Positions 27,507 to 35,363 of a DNA stretch of 64,000 bases are shown one piece after another. The position numbers and the translations under genes were made by a program. Location of the stretch: assembly GCF_003952525.1 (NCBI RefSeq), contig NZ_CP034451.1:2418001-2482000 (forward strand). Direction: 5' to 3'. A model generated the notes under the pieces. The model saw nothing but the letters and a program-made list of their open reading frames with translations. It did no database searches and was not told the DNA's origin. Every line of letters begins with the position of its first letter. Positions within the stretch are counted from its first letter, which is position 1. The stretch is from Mesorhizobium sp. M3A.F.Ca.ET.080.04.2.1 (lineage in GTDB: Bacteria; Pseudomonadota; Alphaproteobacteria; Rhizobiales; Rhizobiaceae).

Positions 27507-27770
27507 CTACTCCATGTCCGGCACGTCGCCCCCGACAAAGAGGGTCTTCGGCTCCCCATACTCGCCAACGGCGGGGTTGGCCTCGCGGGACCACGCAATG
27601 GCACCGGCATGCTTGCCCGCCAGCGCCCTTGCCGTCCTTATGGCCCGCTCCTCGCTCTGCTGTTCTGCCGGCCCGTAGACGGCCTGGAGGGTGCCCTCTT
27701 CGTCCCGGTCGAAGGCGGTAACCACGATGAGCTTCGGGGTCTGCCGCTGCGGGAGAATGCTTTCGCCCAT
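27507..27770 (-). CDS. Small hypothetical protein, rhizobial accessory type
   Basis: The product has 87 residues (MGESILPQRQTPKLIVVTAF onward, ending FVGGDVPDME). It is predicted alpha/beta, with a segment SEERAIRTARALAGKHAGAIAWSREANPAVGEYG that I associate with short rhizobial hypotheticals. The start at 27770 is taken rather than 27806, because the latter lies within the upstream gene. It is the last of three minus-strand small genes. Function unknown. Confidence 0.6.
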   Translation of the reverse strand: MGESILPQRQTPKLIVVTAFDRDEEGTLQAVYGPAEQQSEERAIRTARALAGKHAGAIAWSREANPAVGEYGEPKTLFVGGDVPDME

Positions 27771-27777
27771 GGCTGCC

Positions 27778-27987
27778 TCACGCCACGGTGGGGTGCGTGT
27801 CGTCAAAGCTGATGGCGACCAGCCCCGGATATCGATGAGCGATGGCGAGTATCTGGGTCTCCAGTTCGCAGTTGTAGGCCATCAGCGCCTCCACGGCGTC
27901 CACGGGGCTCTCATACTTGGAGATGAGCTTTTGGGCCTCCGCGTGCAGTTCGGCCTTGGCGGTCGGGTCGAGATTGTAGGTGCTCAC
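27778..27987 (-). CDS. Small hypothetical helical protein
   Basis: The product has 69 residues (MSTYNLDPTAKAELHAEAQK onward, ending SFDDTHPTVA). It is helical, with no membrane segment. A GGAGCGGAG purine stretch lies about 10 bases before the ATG. It lies 7 bases upstream of the next minus-strand gene, so they are probably one transcript. Function unknown. Confidence 0.6.
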   Translation of the reverse strand: MSTYNLDPTAKAELHAEAQKLISKYESPVDAVEALMAYNCELETQILAIAHRYPGLVAISFDDTHPTVA

Positions 27988-27999
27988 GGGCTCCGCTCC

Positions 28000-28191
28000 T
28001 CATCCCACCAGCCGGCGCGAACGCGGGGATGGCCGGGCGGCGGCATCGAGCTTTTCCTGAAGGTGGCCGTTGAGCACGATCATTTCCTTGAGGGCCTTCA
28101 TCACGTCGCCCTGGTGGGTGCCAACGAACTTCTCCGCGACGGCGTGGAGTACAGCCTCTTGGCGGCTGTCGAGCCTGACAATGTGGTCCAT
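28000..28191 (-). CDS. Small hypothetical helical protein
   Basis: The product has 63 residues from the ATG at 28191 (MDHIVRLDSRQEAVLHAVAE onward). It has a basic C-terminus (PSPRSRRLVG). A longer frame to 28248 starts with an implausible hydrophobic stretch, and AGGAGT lies just before the chosen ATG. It is first of a three-gene minus-strand run ending at 27507. Function unknown. Confidence 0.6.
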   Translation of the reverse strand: MDHIVRLDSRQEAVLHAVAEKFVGTHQGDVMKALKEMIVLNGHLQEKLDAAARPSPRSRRLVG

Positions 28192-28292
28192 TTCATTGAC
28201 TCCTAATGGTCCATCCGGCAGTGAACAAAAAGGGAACACAAATGTCAATGGGCGAATTGACTCTTTGAGGAATAGCTTCCTATCGGTTGGCC

Positions 28293-28607
28293 ATGCCGGA
28301 GCCCAGCAGCCGAACCCACCGCGTCGTCCAGACGCTAAGCCGTGCCCATGAGGTTGGGCAGCTAATCCGCGTCCGCTGCATCAACTGCAACATCACGCGC
28401 CACTACCTCCCCGGCGACCTCCTCAAGCTCATGGGGGACATTCCGTTCTGGGATGTCGAGCGGCACATGCGGTGCGAGCGGTGCAGGCGGCGGGAGTTCG
28501 ATGTGGACATACTGCTACCCAGCGGTGCGCAGGGCGTGAAGATACGCGTGAGGCGGCTTGTGGGGGTCCGTATGGTGCGGCGGGTGATGTGGAAGGATGA
28601 CAACTGA
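28293..28607 (+). CDS. Small zinc-ribbon-like protein
   Basis: The product has 104 residues. Two CxxC pairs (RCINCNITRHYLPGD and MRCERCRRREFDV), about 35 residues apart, form a likely zinc ribbon, followed by a basic tail (IRVRRLVGVRMVRRVMWKDDN). Such proteins often bind nucleic acid. It diverges from the small-gene run at 28191 and converges with the HNH-like gene. Small zinc proteins of this kind recur in rhizobial elements. Confidence 0.65.
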   Translation: MPEPSSRTHRVVQTLSRAHEVGQLIRVRCINCNITRHYLPGDLLKLMGDIPFWDVERHMRCERCRRREFDVDILLPSGAQGVKIRVRRLVGVRMVRRVMWKDDN

Positions 28608-28617
28608 GTAGAGACTG

Positions 28618-29628
28618 CTAGCGGCCCTGGACCGAAACTACTGCGAGATTTCCCTCCTTATCAAACAGCGTAGTACCGCACCGTCCCGTTGCCTCATCTA
28701 ACAAGGCTGACCGCGTAGTGCGAAGGGCATTAGCCAGGGCGTAGCTAAATTCTTCATCGTTCCAGTCTCGGAAAATTCGGACTTCCTCAGTACCTGGTAA
28801 GAAACCTCTGGAATAGGGGGCCACTCTAACTTGATCCACTTGGAGCGCCTCTGGGCTCTCGGCGGTCAGGTAGAAATGAGTAGCATCTCGCAATGCCGCC
28901 TTGTAATGCACCCGAGCCGCCAGCTCTCTGAATTGTGTGCGGGATACGGTTGACCCGGCGAGGTTGAAGGGTCCTAGCGGCCCGACCTCCATTTGCAGCC
29001 CACCATCACTAACGAAACAAACCCCCAACTGCCCGGCCATTACAGCCACGGACTGCCCGAAGATGTTCGTTGACAAATCGAAGCAGTCTTCTCCTCCGTC
29101 GGCAATCTTGAAGTGATAAAGCGAAAACGGTAGGTCACCGTGCAGACACTGGAATACGGTTGGCTTCCGGGCGCTTTGCATCAGGAAGTGGCAATGATGC
29201 AGTTCCTCGATAAACTCTGAGGAGACAATCGGCCCGCTCTCCGGCCTCGCGCGGTCAAAGAGCAGGCTAGTTTCCTTGACAAGTAGGCCGATGAGTATCT
29301 TTGCCAGCCAACGCCCCACCACCATCTTTTCGGTGATGGATTGCAGTTCTCCATGTCGAAAGATCGGCTGAACGGCACTCTCTATCCTTGATAAGAAGCC
29401 CGTATTGCAGTCTACGCAACACGGCACCGTTAAGTGTCGATATTGTATCAAGCTTTGGTTGATAAGGGTAAGGCGCTGATTGGCCAGCTTGAACAGCCTT
29501 TGCAACCACTGCGGAACGACATGTTCGCCGCGCCCTGAGCTGGGCGGACCTCCACATGCGAAACACTGGCGACGGGAAATGCTGTCCTCTGAGACGGCTC
29601 TCGCTGAGTCCTCAAGAATGTATGACAT
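28618..29628 (-). CDS. HNH-like zinc protein, possible endonuclease
   Basis: The product has 336 residues. The N-terminal part (residues about 20-90) shows QCFACGG, then GEHVVPQWLQRLF and, after a spacer, VPCCVDCNTGFLSRIES. This arrangement (CxxC, EHVxPxW, CxxCN...E) matches HNH endonucleases of mobile elements, where the EH pair and the CxxCN turn build the metal site. The remaining 240 residues have no motif I recognise and could be a sensor or targeting domain. It lies between two convergent or tandem cargo genes with 10-12-base gaps. A defence or homing function is possible but not shown. Confidence 0.65.
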   Translation of the reverse strand: MSYILEDSARAVSEDSISRRQCFACGGPPSSGRGEHVVPQWLQRLFKLANQRLTLINQSLIQYRHLTVPCCVDCNTGFLSRIESAVQPIFRHGELQSITEKMVVGRWLAKILIGLLVKETSLLFDRARPESGPIVSSEFIEELHHCHFLMQSARKPTVFQCLHGDLPFSLYHFKIADGGEDCFDLSTNIFGQSVAVMAGQLGVCFVSDGGLQMEVGPLGPFNLAGSTVSRTQFRELAARVHYKAALRDATHFYLTAESPEALQVDQVRVAPYSRGFLPGTEEVRIFRDWNDEEFSYALANALRTTRSALLDEATGRCGTTLFDKEGNLAVVSVQGR

Positions 29629-29640
29629 GTTCCCCTGCCC

Positions 29641-30345
29641 CTAGAACAACGACCTTTGGGCAGGCGCTTGTTGTGGAAACTTGATCTGTGTGGCCGGCTT
29701 CTCGACAATCACCAGGGCATCGTCCGGGGCTGTCCGCTGCATGTGCCGCGCTTCGGACCATGGGGCCGTTAGCCAGGTTTCCGCCTCCGCTCGGGTGGTG
29801 AGGATCACGGGCATAGCCTTCTCATGGATGGGCGCTATGAGGGCGTTGGGCTTAGTCGTGAGGAAGCCGTAAAGCTCGAAGTCGCCCGGCCCGTCCTTGA
29901 CCCTGCGGACCCCCTGCCAGCGCGTCCACATGCCCGCGAAGAAGAACAGCGGCCGGTCCTCGCTTCGGGCAAACCAGTAGTTTCGTTGGATGCCGGTCTC
30001 GGGGTCTTTGTCGTTCGGCGTTGGGCTCGGCTCTGCGAAGCTGGTCACCGGCACCACGCAGCGGTTCTCTACGCCAACGTATTGCTGCCAGTGGCCATAC
30101 TGCGGATTGCGGATATTGGTGGTGCCGTAGTCCGCCTTGCCCTTTACCCTCTCCGCCGGCGTCGGCATCCCCCAGAGCAGCTTGGCAAGCTCCCGCTGGC
30201 CATCCGGGGCGTTGCGGACCACTGCGCCGGGCATGTTGGGGTAGACATCCAGGGAGGGCTCTAGGTTCCCCATGATGTCTCGCATGGCGCGGGTCCACTC
30301 GCGGATGGCGTCTTGGCTAGTGGTGATGTTGTAGAGATTGCACAT
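29641..30345 (-). CDS. SOS response-associated peptidase (SRAP/YedK/HMCES family)
   Basis: The product has 234 residues, starting at MCNLYN so that Cys2, the catalytic and DNA-cross-linking residue, becomes N-terminal after methionine removal. A start three codons upstream would bury it. Family motifs include the early asparagine (NLYNIT), the LLWGMPTPAERVKGKADYGTTNIR segment, an active-site glutamate (VTSFAEPSP), FAGMWTRW and the histidine in IAPIHEKAMPVILTT. SRAP proteins bind abasic sites in single-stranded DNA covalently and shield them. Rhizobial elements often carry a copy. The neighbours are a HNH-like gene and a divergent hypothetical. Confidence 0.92.
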   Translation of the reverse strand: MCNLYNITTSQDAIREWTRAMRDIMGNLEPSLDVYPNMPGAVVRNAPDGQRELAKLLWGMPTPAERVKGKADYGTTNIRNPQYGHWQQYVGVENRCVVPVTSFAEPSPTPNDKDPETGIQRNYWFARSEDRPLFFFAGMWTRWQGVRRVKDGPGDFELYGFLTTKPNALIAPIHEKAMPVILTTRAEAETWLTAPWSEARHMQRTAPDDALVIVEKPATQIKFPQQAPAQRSLF

Positions 30346-30455
30346 TGAAGCCAAGGTGCCCGGCTAGGCGCGGGTGTCAAGGCTCATTGGGTGGTCTTTT
30401 CTTTTTGTCCCGTCGCGTCGATCATGCGGGCAGAATCACGAGGGGGTAAATCGAA

Positions 30456-30998
30456 ATGCCGATTGTCCGACGTAGCTTCGACGCTATCCGAAGCAGGCTA
30501 ACTGGGATCGGCTTCCTTGGCCTAAGCACAAGCTGGAATCCACCACCGGCACAGAGAACCGTAATATTACGGCTCTTCAACTTTTTGGAAAATCGGCGCG
30601 TGCTCTTCGTGCCGATGCACTTCGAGGTGCCCGGCGACGTAGATCAGTCGGTAATCCAAATCCGAAATGAGCTTACCGAAATCCTGAACCAGCTTCCTGA
30701 AAACTCGGTGGCCGCCCGTCGTGTTCGGCATCTGCGCACCGCGAGCCGTCACTTTCTGGAGGACGCGCCTCCGGACTATCGAAACATTACATATCGCCTG
30801 CGCGATCATTACGAGCAGCCGCCTGTCAGCCCGCACCATCACAGTGAAGAACGTATCCTAGCGCCTGGTTATTTTGTCGCTTTGGGGGAACTACGGGCTA
30901 CATTCGGATTGCAGCTCTCCGCGCTGGCCGCCGAATTTGAGATTGATGTTGAGGAAGACCTTGCCTCTATCTTCCCCATCGGTCTCGACAGTCCGTAG
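30456..30998 (+). CDS. Conserved hypothetical protein (DUF6650-like)
   Basis: The product has 180 residues. The beginning (DAIRSRLTGIGFLGLSTSWNPPPAQRTVILRLFNFLENRRVLFVPMHFEVPGD) and the helical segment IRNELTEILNQLPENSVAARRVRHLRTASRHFLE resemble a family of short bacterial proteins that I remember as DUF6650. No catalytic motif is seen. The ATG follows GGGGGTAAATCG, a workable ribosome site. It lies on the opposite strand to SRAP and 118 bases before the CoiA-like gene; the two could be a unit. Function unknown. Confidence 0.6.
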   Translation: MPIVRRSFDAIRSRLTGIGFLGLSTSWNPPPAQRTVILRLFNFLENRRVLFVPMHFEVPGDVDQSVIQIRNELTEILNQLPENSVAARRVRHLRTASRHFLEDAPPDYRNITYRLRDHYEQPPVSPHHHSEERILAPGYFVALGELRATFGLQLSALAAEFEIDVEEDLASIFPIGLDSP

Positions 30999-31116
30999 CG
31001 ACCATATGATGGCGTGCTTTTTCGCCCCCTGTCAGGAGTCCGAGCCTCAAAGCGTGTAGAAGCGCACAACCTTGTGTCGGTAATGATACCATTCCCGCAA
31101 CAAGGATTGAGTCGCG

Positions 31117-32547
31117 ATGCTAACCGATGATTTGCCTGATCTCAGAAGAACAGTAAGGGGAGCATTAATCCTCCCAGCTCCTGGTGTCGTATCTAGTAGT
31201 GACCTAGTCGCCATGCCTGAAGACAAATGGCGGACACTTCGGAACCGGATTTCGGACGGGCATAACGGTGACCCCAACGGCCTCAAAGCCGTCTGTATGT
31301 TTCCCGGATGCGGAGGGTTGGTCTATGTGTCCGAAAAGCCGAAGGGCACCCGCCGTTATCCCTACTTCGCGCACCGCCAGGGAGAGGGCCTGGGATGCCC
31401 CTGGCACCCTGCCTCGAAGCTAAGTTCGGATGAAGCCCGAGCAGCGCAATACAAAGGCAACCAGGTATCTGCCGCCCATGAGTTCCTGTGCGCGGAGCTA
31501 GCTCGTCTCGTGAGGCTAGACGCTCGGTTCCAGGCGGTCGAAATCGACAAGACCTACATTGCCGGGGATGATGGGCAGGGTGGGCGCTACCCCGATGTCC
31601 GCTTCCGTTGGGAGGGCTTACCGGAATGCGTGTGCGAGGTCCAACTCTCCAATACGTTCCAGCCCGAGATATCCCAACGGGGAATATTCTATGAGGGCAA
31701 GGGTATGCCGCTGGTGTGGATACTGCATGGCGTCGAGCCGCGCCTGGAGAACCTCCCGTCCTCGTTCCGGGATGTGATCTTGCGGCACAAGAACAATGCC
31801 TTCGCGCTGGACCAGGAGGCGGTCGCGGCATCGGAACGCGAGAAGACGCTTGTCCTGAAGTGCTTCCTGCTCAACGCCGGGGCCGTGGTAGAGACCCATT
31901 TGGTCCGCTTCGATGCTCTGACGTTCCCCAAAAGGGGCCTCCCTTACTTCCGCAATATGCTCCTGCCCGACATGGCGGCTTTTCGCGCCCGGAGGCGTCC
32001 ATGGATCGAGGCATTGAAGGCGCTGAAGGCGGAGACTGACGGCAACTGGTATGCTTCGCATATGGGCCTGCCTGAGGTGGTCGAGGCATTCAATACCTTG
32101 CCGGCAGCCCCTCAGGACCCTGAGGCCCGCTACGACTTTGCCCGTCTCGTGGCGATCACAATGACGCTCCTCTCCGAAGCCGGCGGGCGCTACCAGGACC
32201 TGGTGTATCGCCACATGCCGAACGCCACGGCAGCCCTCAACACCTTCCTCTCACGCGGGGGTCCCCAGCAAAGGTGCGCGGAGGTGCTTCGGGTGCTGGT
32301 CGATAGAACAGCCCTTGTTAGCATACTCAGACCCACCGTTCGGGAGGCCATCGGGAAGGCAATAGCCATGGAGCCGGACGAACAGGTGCGACCTCACCAT
32401 CCGTTCTATGATGGCTTGTCCTGGCTGGTGCCCGAAGTATTTGACGAGGCGGTGCGGGAGGAGCTGGAGCAGAGCGAGGCTTTGCCTGGATGGGCGTCCC
32501 CACTACCTAGGGCGGTTAGTACTGAGGTCGCCCTTCAGCCTGCTTAG
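31117..32547 (+). CDS. CoiA-like / DUF6035 nuclease-fold protein
   Basis: The product has 476 residues. The N-terminal zinc-finger-like part (VCMFPGCGGLVYVSEKPKGTRRYPYFAHRQGEGLGCPWHP) is followed by RYPDVRFRWEGLPECVCEVQLSN, a PD-(D/E)XK-type site of the competence protein CoiA, where the lysine is replaced by glutamine (EVQ). The rest is helical and may recognise DNA or partners. CoiA-like proteins act in DNA uptake and recombination, and related proteins are found in mobile elements and defence islands. It is a likely cargo nuclease. It is followed by a small membrane-protein gene 65 bases downstream. Confidence 0.72.
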   Translation: MLTDDLPDLRRTVRGALILPAPGVVSSSDLVAMPEDKWRTLRNRISDGHNGDPNGLKAVCMFPGCGGLVYVSEKPKGTRRYPYFAHRQGEGLGCPWHPASKLSSDEARAAQYKGNQVSAAHEFLCAELARLVRLDARFQAVEIDKTYIAGDDGQGGRYPDVRFRWEGLPECVCEVQLSNTFQPEISQRGIFYEGKGMPLVWILHGVEPRLENLPSSFRDVILRHKNNAFALDQEAVAASEREKTLVLKCFLLNAGAVVETHLVRFDALTFPKRGLPYFRNMLLPDMAAFRARRRPWIEALKALKAETDGNWYASHMGLPEVVEAFNTLPAAPQDPEARYDFARLVAITMTLLSEAGGRYQDLVYRHMPNATAALNTFLSRGGPQQRCAEVLRVLVDRTALVSILRPTVREAIGKAIAMEPDEQVRPHHPFYDGLSWLVPEVFDEAVREELEQSEALPGWASPLPRAVSTEVALQPA

Positions 32548-32612
32548 AAGTCATGATCGCCCGAGGTTGAAAGCAAATTATGCGAGACTTAGAGTGAAGG
32601 GCTTCCAGGGGG

Positions 32613-33149
32613 ATGAGCACCATGCTTTCGGACGACGACAAAGCGCGACTCTTTTCACTTGCCGCAACTGATAGGGACCGGCAGCTTCTTGTGGCTGCCA
32701 TGCGAAGTGGCCTGAAGGAGACCACGGAGCACGGGCTCTTTGAGCTGCTCACCCAGTACGTAATGATCGGAGCGGTAGCCTACCTGGTGGCGGAGGCGGC
32801 ATCGTACGTGTTCGCTCTGATATCGCCCAAATGGTCCCTGTGGGCTGGCCTTGCCGCATTCGCAGGCACCATACTGGCAATCAACCTGGGGATGGACGGA
32901 GATGCCGGGAGAAGGCGGAAGGAGTGGCTGGCGGCGACTGCACGAAAATATGTCCACTTTGCCACGCTTGCTGTCGGCTTGCTGATTGGCGGGGCTTACC
33001 ATGGCTACACCGAGAGGACCTCCTGGGAGGGCGAGGCGAAACAAGCTACGCTGGCCGCCTGTGCAGACATTCCTGCATGTTTGTCACTGGCTCAGCGCTA
33101 CAACCAGGGCAATGACGTGGCGCAATACCTCCCGTCGCCGGGCCGCTAA
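32613..33149 (+). CDS. Membrane protein of unknown function
   Basis: The product has 178 residues, with two to three hydrophobic segments: YVMIGAVAYLVAEAASYVFALI, LWAGLAAFAGTILAINLGM and HFATLAVGLLIGGAYHG. A helical cytoplasmic head precedes them (DDDKARLFSLAATDRDRQLLVAAMRSGLKE), and a tail with two cysteines follows (LAACADIPACLSLAQRYNQG). The tail is expected on the outer face. An ATG three codons downstream (32622) has better spacing to AGGGGG. It is in tandem with the CoiA-like gene, so a nuclease plus membrane-protein pair is possible. No family recognised. Confidence 0.65.
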   Translation: MSTMLSDDDKARLFSLAATDRDRQLLVAAMRSGLKETTEHGLFELLTQYVMIGAVAYLVAEAASYVFALISPKWSLWAGLAAFAGTILAINLGMDGDAGRRRKEWLAATARKYVHFATLAVGLLIGGAYHGYTERTSWEGEAKQATLAACADIPACLSLAQRYNQGNDVAQYLPSPGR

Positions 33150-33194
33150 GCAGCCCGTCTGGGGGAGACCCTGTGGTTGGGATAGGGCTTCGCC

Positions 33195-33297
33195 CCTCAT
33201 CGTCACCTCATGGTAATGCGAGGGTTCGGTGCTTAAAGCAGTCACATTGAGCACCTAATCGGCCGACGATGAGGCGGAGCGGAGGCCTTCCATTACC
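33195..33297. other. Cluster of inverted repeats between convergent genes, candidate origin
   Basis: Three arm pairs lie in 103 bases: CCTCATCGTC (33195-33204) with GACGATGAGG (33265-33274); GGTAATG (33212-33218) with CATTACC (33291-33297); and GGTGCT (33228-33233) with AGCACC (33250-33255). Just beyond, two 15-bp direct repeats of the type TAGCAGCGAGTTATT start at 33320 and 33342. The position beside the polymerase-like gene suggests a replication origin or a strong bidirectional terminator; this is inference. Confidence 0.45.
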
Positions 33298-33354
33298 TAA
33301 GGCCCCACCTGGAGCCCTTTAGCAGCGAGTTATTTTCCCTATAGCAGCGACTTA

Positions 33355-34674
33355 TTAGCCAGCCTTCTCCTCGACCGGCAGGGCTACCCCCACCAGCCGC
33401 CTGGACTCTTCACGCATAGCCGCCATGGCCGCCGCCTTGCCGCTTTGTGCCACAAGCACACAGTCATGGATGGGCAGCGCCACGACGCCCTGGGCTAGGA
33501 GCTGGAGGAGGACAGCCACCAGGATGTTGCTCTCGGTATTGGCAAGGCTCGGCCCGATGTTGGTCCCGAGGAGGGCGGCGATGGCGGGATGCTTGGCCTC
33601 CACCGCCGCCGAGAGCCTCTTGGCCGTCCACCCCGCAGGCAGCAACTCTCGGAGTCCCCCCGAGAGGCGGCGCAAGGCCCCGTCGCGGAAGAAGAGGGAG
33701 GCGGCTGCCTTCTTTACGGCGTCCCGGTGCCCCTCCAGGCCCGCCACCGCATACGGGTCTCCGGCCGGCGGGGTCGCCCCGATGAGGGCGTAAGCCAGAT
33801 GGACGTACATCGCGCGATAGTCCAACTCCACCAAACGCTCCCCACCAATTGTGAGGCCAGCCCGCCTCGCCCGTGGGAGGGACTGCCAGAAGCCTCCGAA
33901 GAGTCTCCCGTGGCCGCCGAACGTGGCGGGAGCCTCCGCGCCGCCCACGAGGAAGACCCGGACAAGTTGGTCAGGCGGTTGGCGCTCGCCGTAGAGCCTT
34001 ATGTCGGCCCGCGCCAGCGCATCGTTGATGGTCTTCATTTCCGCTCGAAGCCGGAGAGTCTCTCCTGAGTCCGGGTAGTCCACCAGTATCTTCGGCCTGT
34101 TCCTCCCTACGACTGCCTTGAGGATGACCGTCTCCCCACCAGGAGCCCGACCGATGTCCGCTAGCGATACGCGGGCCTGGGTCAGCATGGAGCGCAGCCG
34201 TGCCGAGGGCTCGACGGTCGTCCGCAGATGCTTGAAGATCGCCGCGTGATAGACCGCCAGCTCGGCCTCAGTCAGCGACTTGAGAGTGTCGATGAGGGGA
34301 CCGCGCGGCAAGTCCTTGCGGTCGTAGCGTGTGGCGGCCTTCTTGTCGGCCTGGACGGCAAGGCGCGTCCCTGGCGGATGGCGGAGGGCCACCAGTGCAA
34401 GGTTGGCCACGAGGTTCTGGACAATCGCTAGGCGGCGCTCGGCGGCGTCGGCCCGGGGCTTCCGGTTCGGGTTTCGGGCGGAGGTGGTCTCAAGCTTGGC
34501 ATGGAGCGTGGCCGCCAGGTCGGCCGTGGGGGATGGCTCCCGGACAGTCAGCCACAGGTCTTGCATGAGGGTGGTCGATGGGGGCAGACTTGCCGCCCCC
34601 ATCGTTTGATCGACGCCTAGAAGGACCAACGGCCCATGGTCGTCCCGGTCCGATCTCTCGTCAAAGTGCGTCAC
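33355..34674 (-). CDS. Truncated family-A DNA polymerase-like replication protein
   Basis: The product has 439 residues from a GTG at 34674 that overlaps the upstream stop by 4 bases (GTGA). A longer frame to 35022 is only the shadow of the upstream gene. The C-terminal half shows the three polymerase I palm/finger motifs: A, LVELDYRAMYVHLAY; B, R-x3-K-x7-F in HRDAVKKAAASLFF; C, LPIHDCVLVA. There is no 3'-5' or 5'-3' exonuclease domain. The N-terminal half is helical and unassigned. Such short polymerases occur on phages and integrative or plasmid elements; a role in element replication is inferred. Confidence 0.72.
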   Translation of the reverse strand: MTHFDERSDRDDHGPLVLLGVDQTMGAASLPPSTTLMQDLWLTVREPSPTADLAATLHAKLETTSARNPNRKPRADAAERRLAIVQNLVANLALVALRHPPGTRLAVQADKKAATRYDRKDLPRGPLIDTLKSLTEAELAVYHAAIFKHLRTTVEPSARLRSMLTQARVSLADIGRAPGGETVILKAVVGRNRPKILVDYPDSGETLRLRAEMKTINDALARADIRLYGERQPPDQLVRVFLVGGAEAPATFGGHGRLFGGFWQSLPRARRAGLTIGGERLVELDYRAMYVHLAYALIGATPPAGDPYAVAGLEGHRDAVKKAAASLFFRDGALRRLSGGLRELLPAGWTAKRLSAAVEAKHPAIAALLGTNIGPSLANTESNILVAVLLQLLAQGVVALPIHDCVLVAQSGKAAAMAAMREESRRLVGVALPVEEKAG

Positions 34675-35363
34675 CGCTGGAGCCTCCCCGCCGTCTCCGC
34701 CACCTCGCTCACCGCCCCAGAGTCCGCGACGATCCCGGCGATGTCCTCGACGGTCTGCCCGAGGAGCCGCATGAAGGCCCCCTCGGCGCGAGGGTACCGG
34801 GAGAAGGTGCCGTAGAGGGCGGAGTGGACATGGGTCCCCGAGGCAAGGCGGTGGGCCATCTTGGCGATCTGGACATACTGGAACTCCAGGTTGGCCCTCG
34901 GCCCGAGCGCCGACTGAGCGGCCTTCACAGTGAGGGTGATCAGCAGGAGCTGCTCTCCCGACTTCCCGGCCTCCTTGAGCCGCGCCAAGGCATTCCGCGC
35001 CTTCTCTTCCGTGCCGGCCCAACGCGCGTCTTGCGCAGTCCTAGCGGTGCCGCTCCCGGCTAGGAGAGCATCCAGGGCTCCGACGACCTGGGTCACGTTG
35101 TGGTCGCCCTCGTGCGCCCTGAGCCACCGCCTCGCTGCCATCTGGAACGGCCGTAGCTCTGCCATCGTGTAGCTCCTCCGCCAGTGGGTGCCGTGGCGGC
35201 GTCTGAACTCGACGTGGCGCTTGCACAGGGTCTCCGAGAGGCCGTTCCTGGCGGAGCGCTGGGTGAGGTTCTTGCAGCCGTGGGCAGCACAGCGGCGGGG
35301 TGAGAGGTCCGAGGGCGCGGCAGCACGGCACTCGATGTCGTGAGGAGACTCGCCGCTATCCAC
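34671..35363 (-). CDS. Zinc-knuckle protein upstream of the polymerase
   Basis: The product has 230 residues from a GTG. The N-terminal region (CAAHGCKNLTQRSARNGLSE, then TLCKRHVEFRRRHGTHWRR) is the C-x3-GC...LC..H...RR.G knuckle common at the front of phage and mobile-element DNA-binding proteins. The rest is helical, with a segment LRAHEGDHNVTQVVGALDALLA and no catalytic motif. It overlaps the polymerase gene (GTGA) and the preceding gene by 8 bases, so three genes form one translational unit. It may be an origin-binding or accessory replication protein. Confidence 0.65.
   Translation of the reverse strand: MDSGESPHDIECRAAAPSDLSPRRCAAHGCKNLTQRSARNGLSETLCKRHVEFRRRHGTHWRRSYTMAELRPFQMAARRWLRAHEGDHNVTQVVGALDALLAGSGTARTAQDARWAGTEEKARNALARLKEAGKSGEQLLLITLTVKAAQSALGPRANLEFQYVQIAKMAHRLASGTHVHSALYGTFSRYPRAEGAFMRLLGQTVEDIAGIVADSGAVSEVAETAGRLQR

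Noticed and set aside
34678..35022. Extra 110-codon N-terminus of the polymerase-like frame
   Set aside because: It lies inside the upstream gene in another frame and reads as arginine/proline-rich shadow; the GTG at 34674 overlapping the stop is the natural start.
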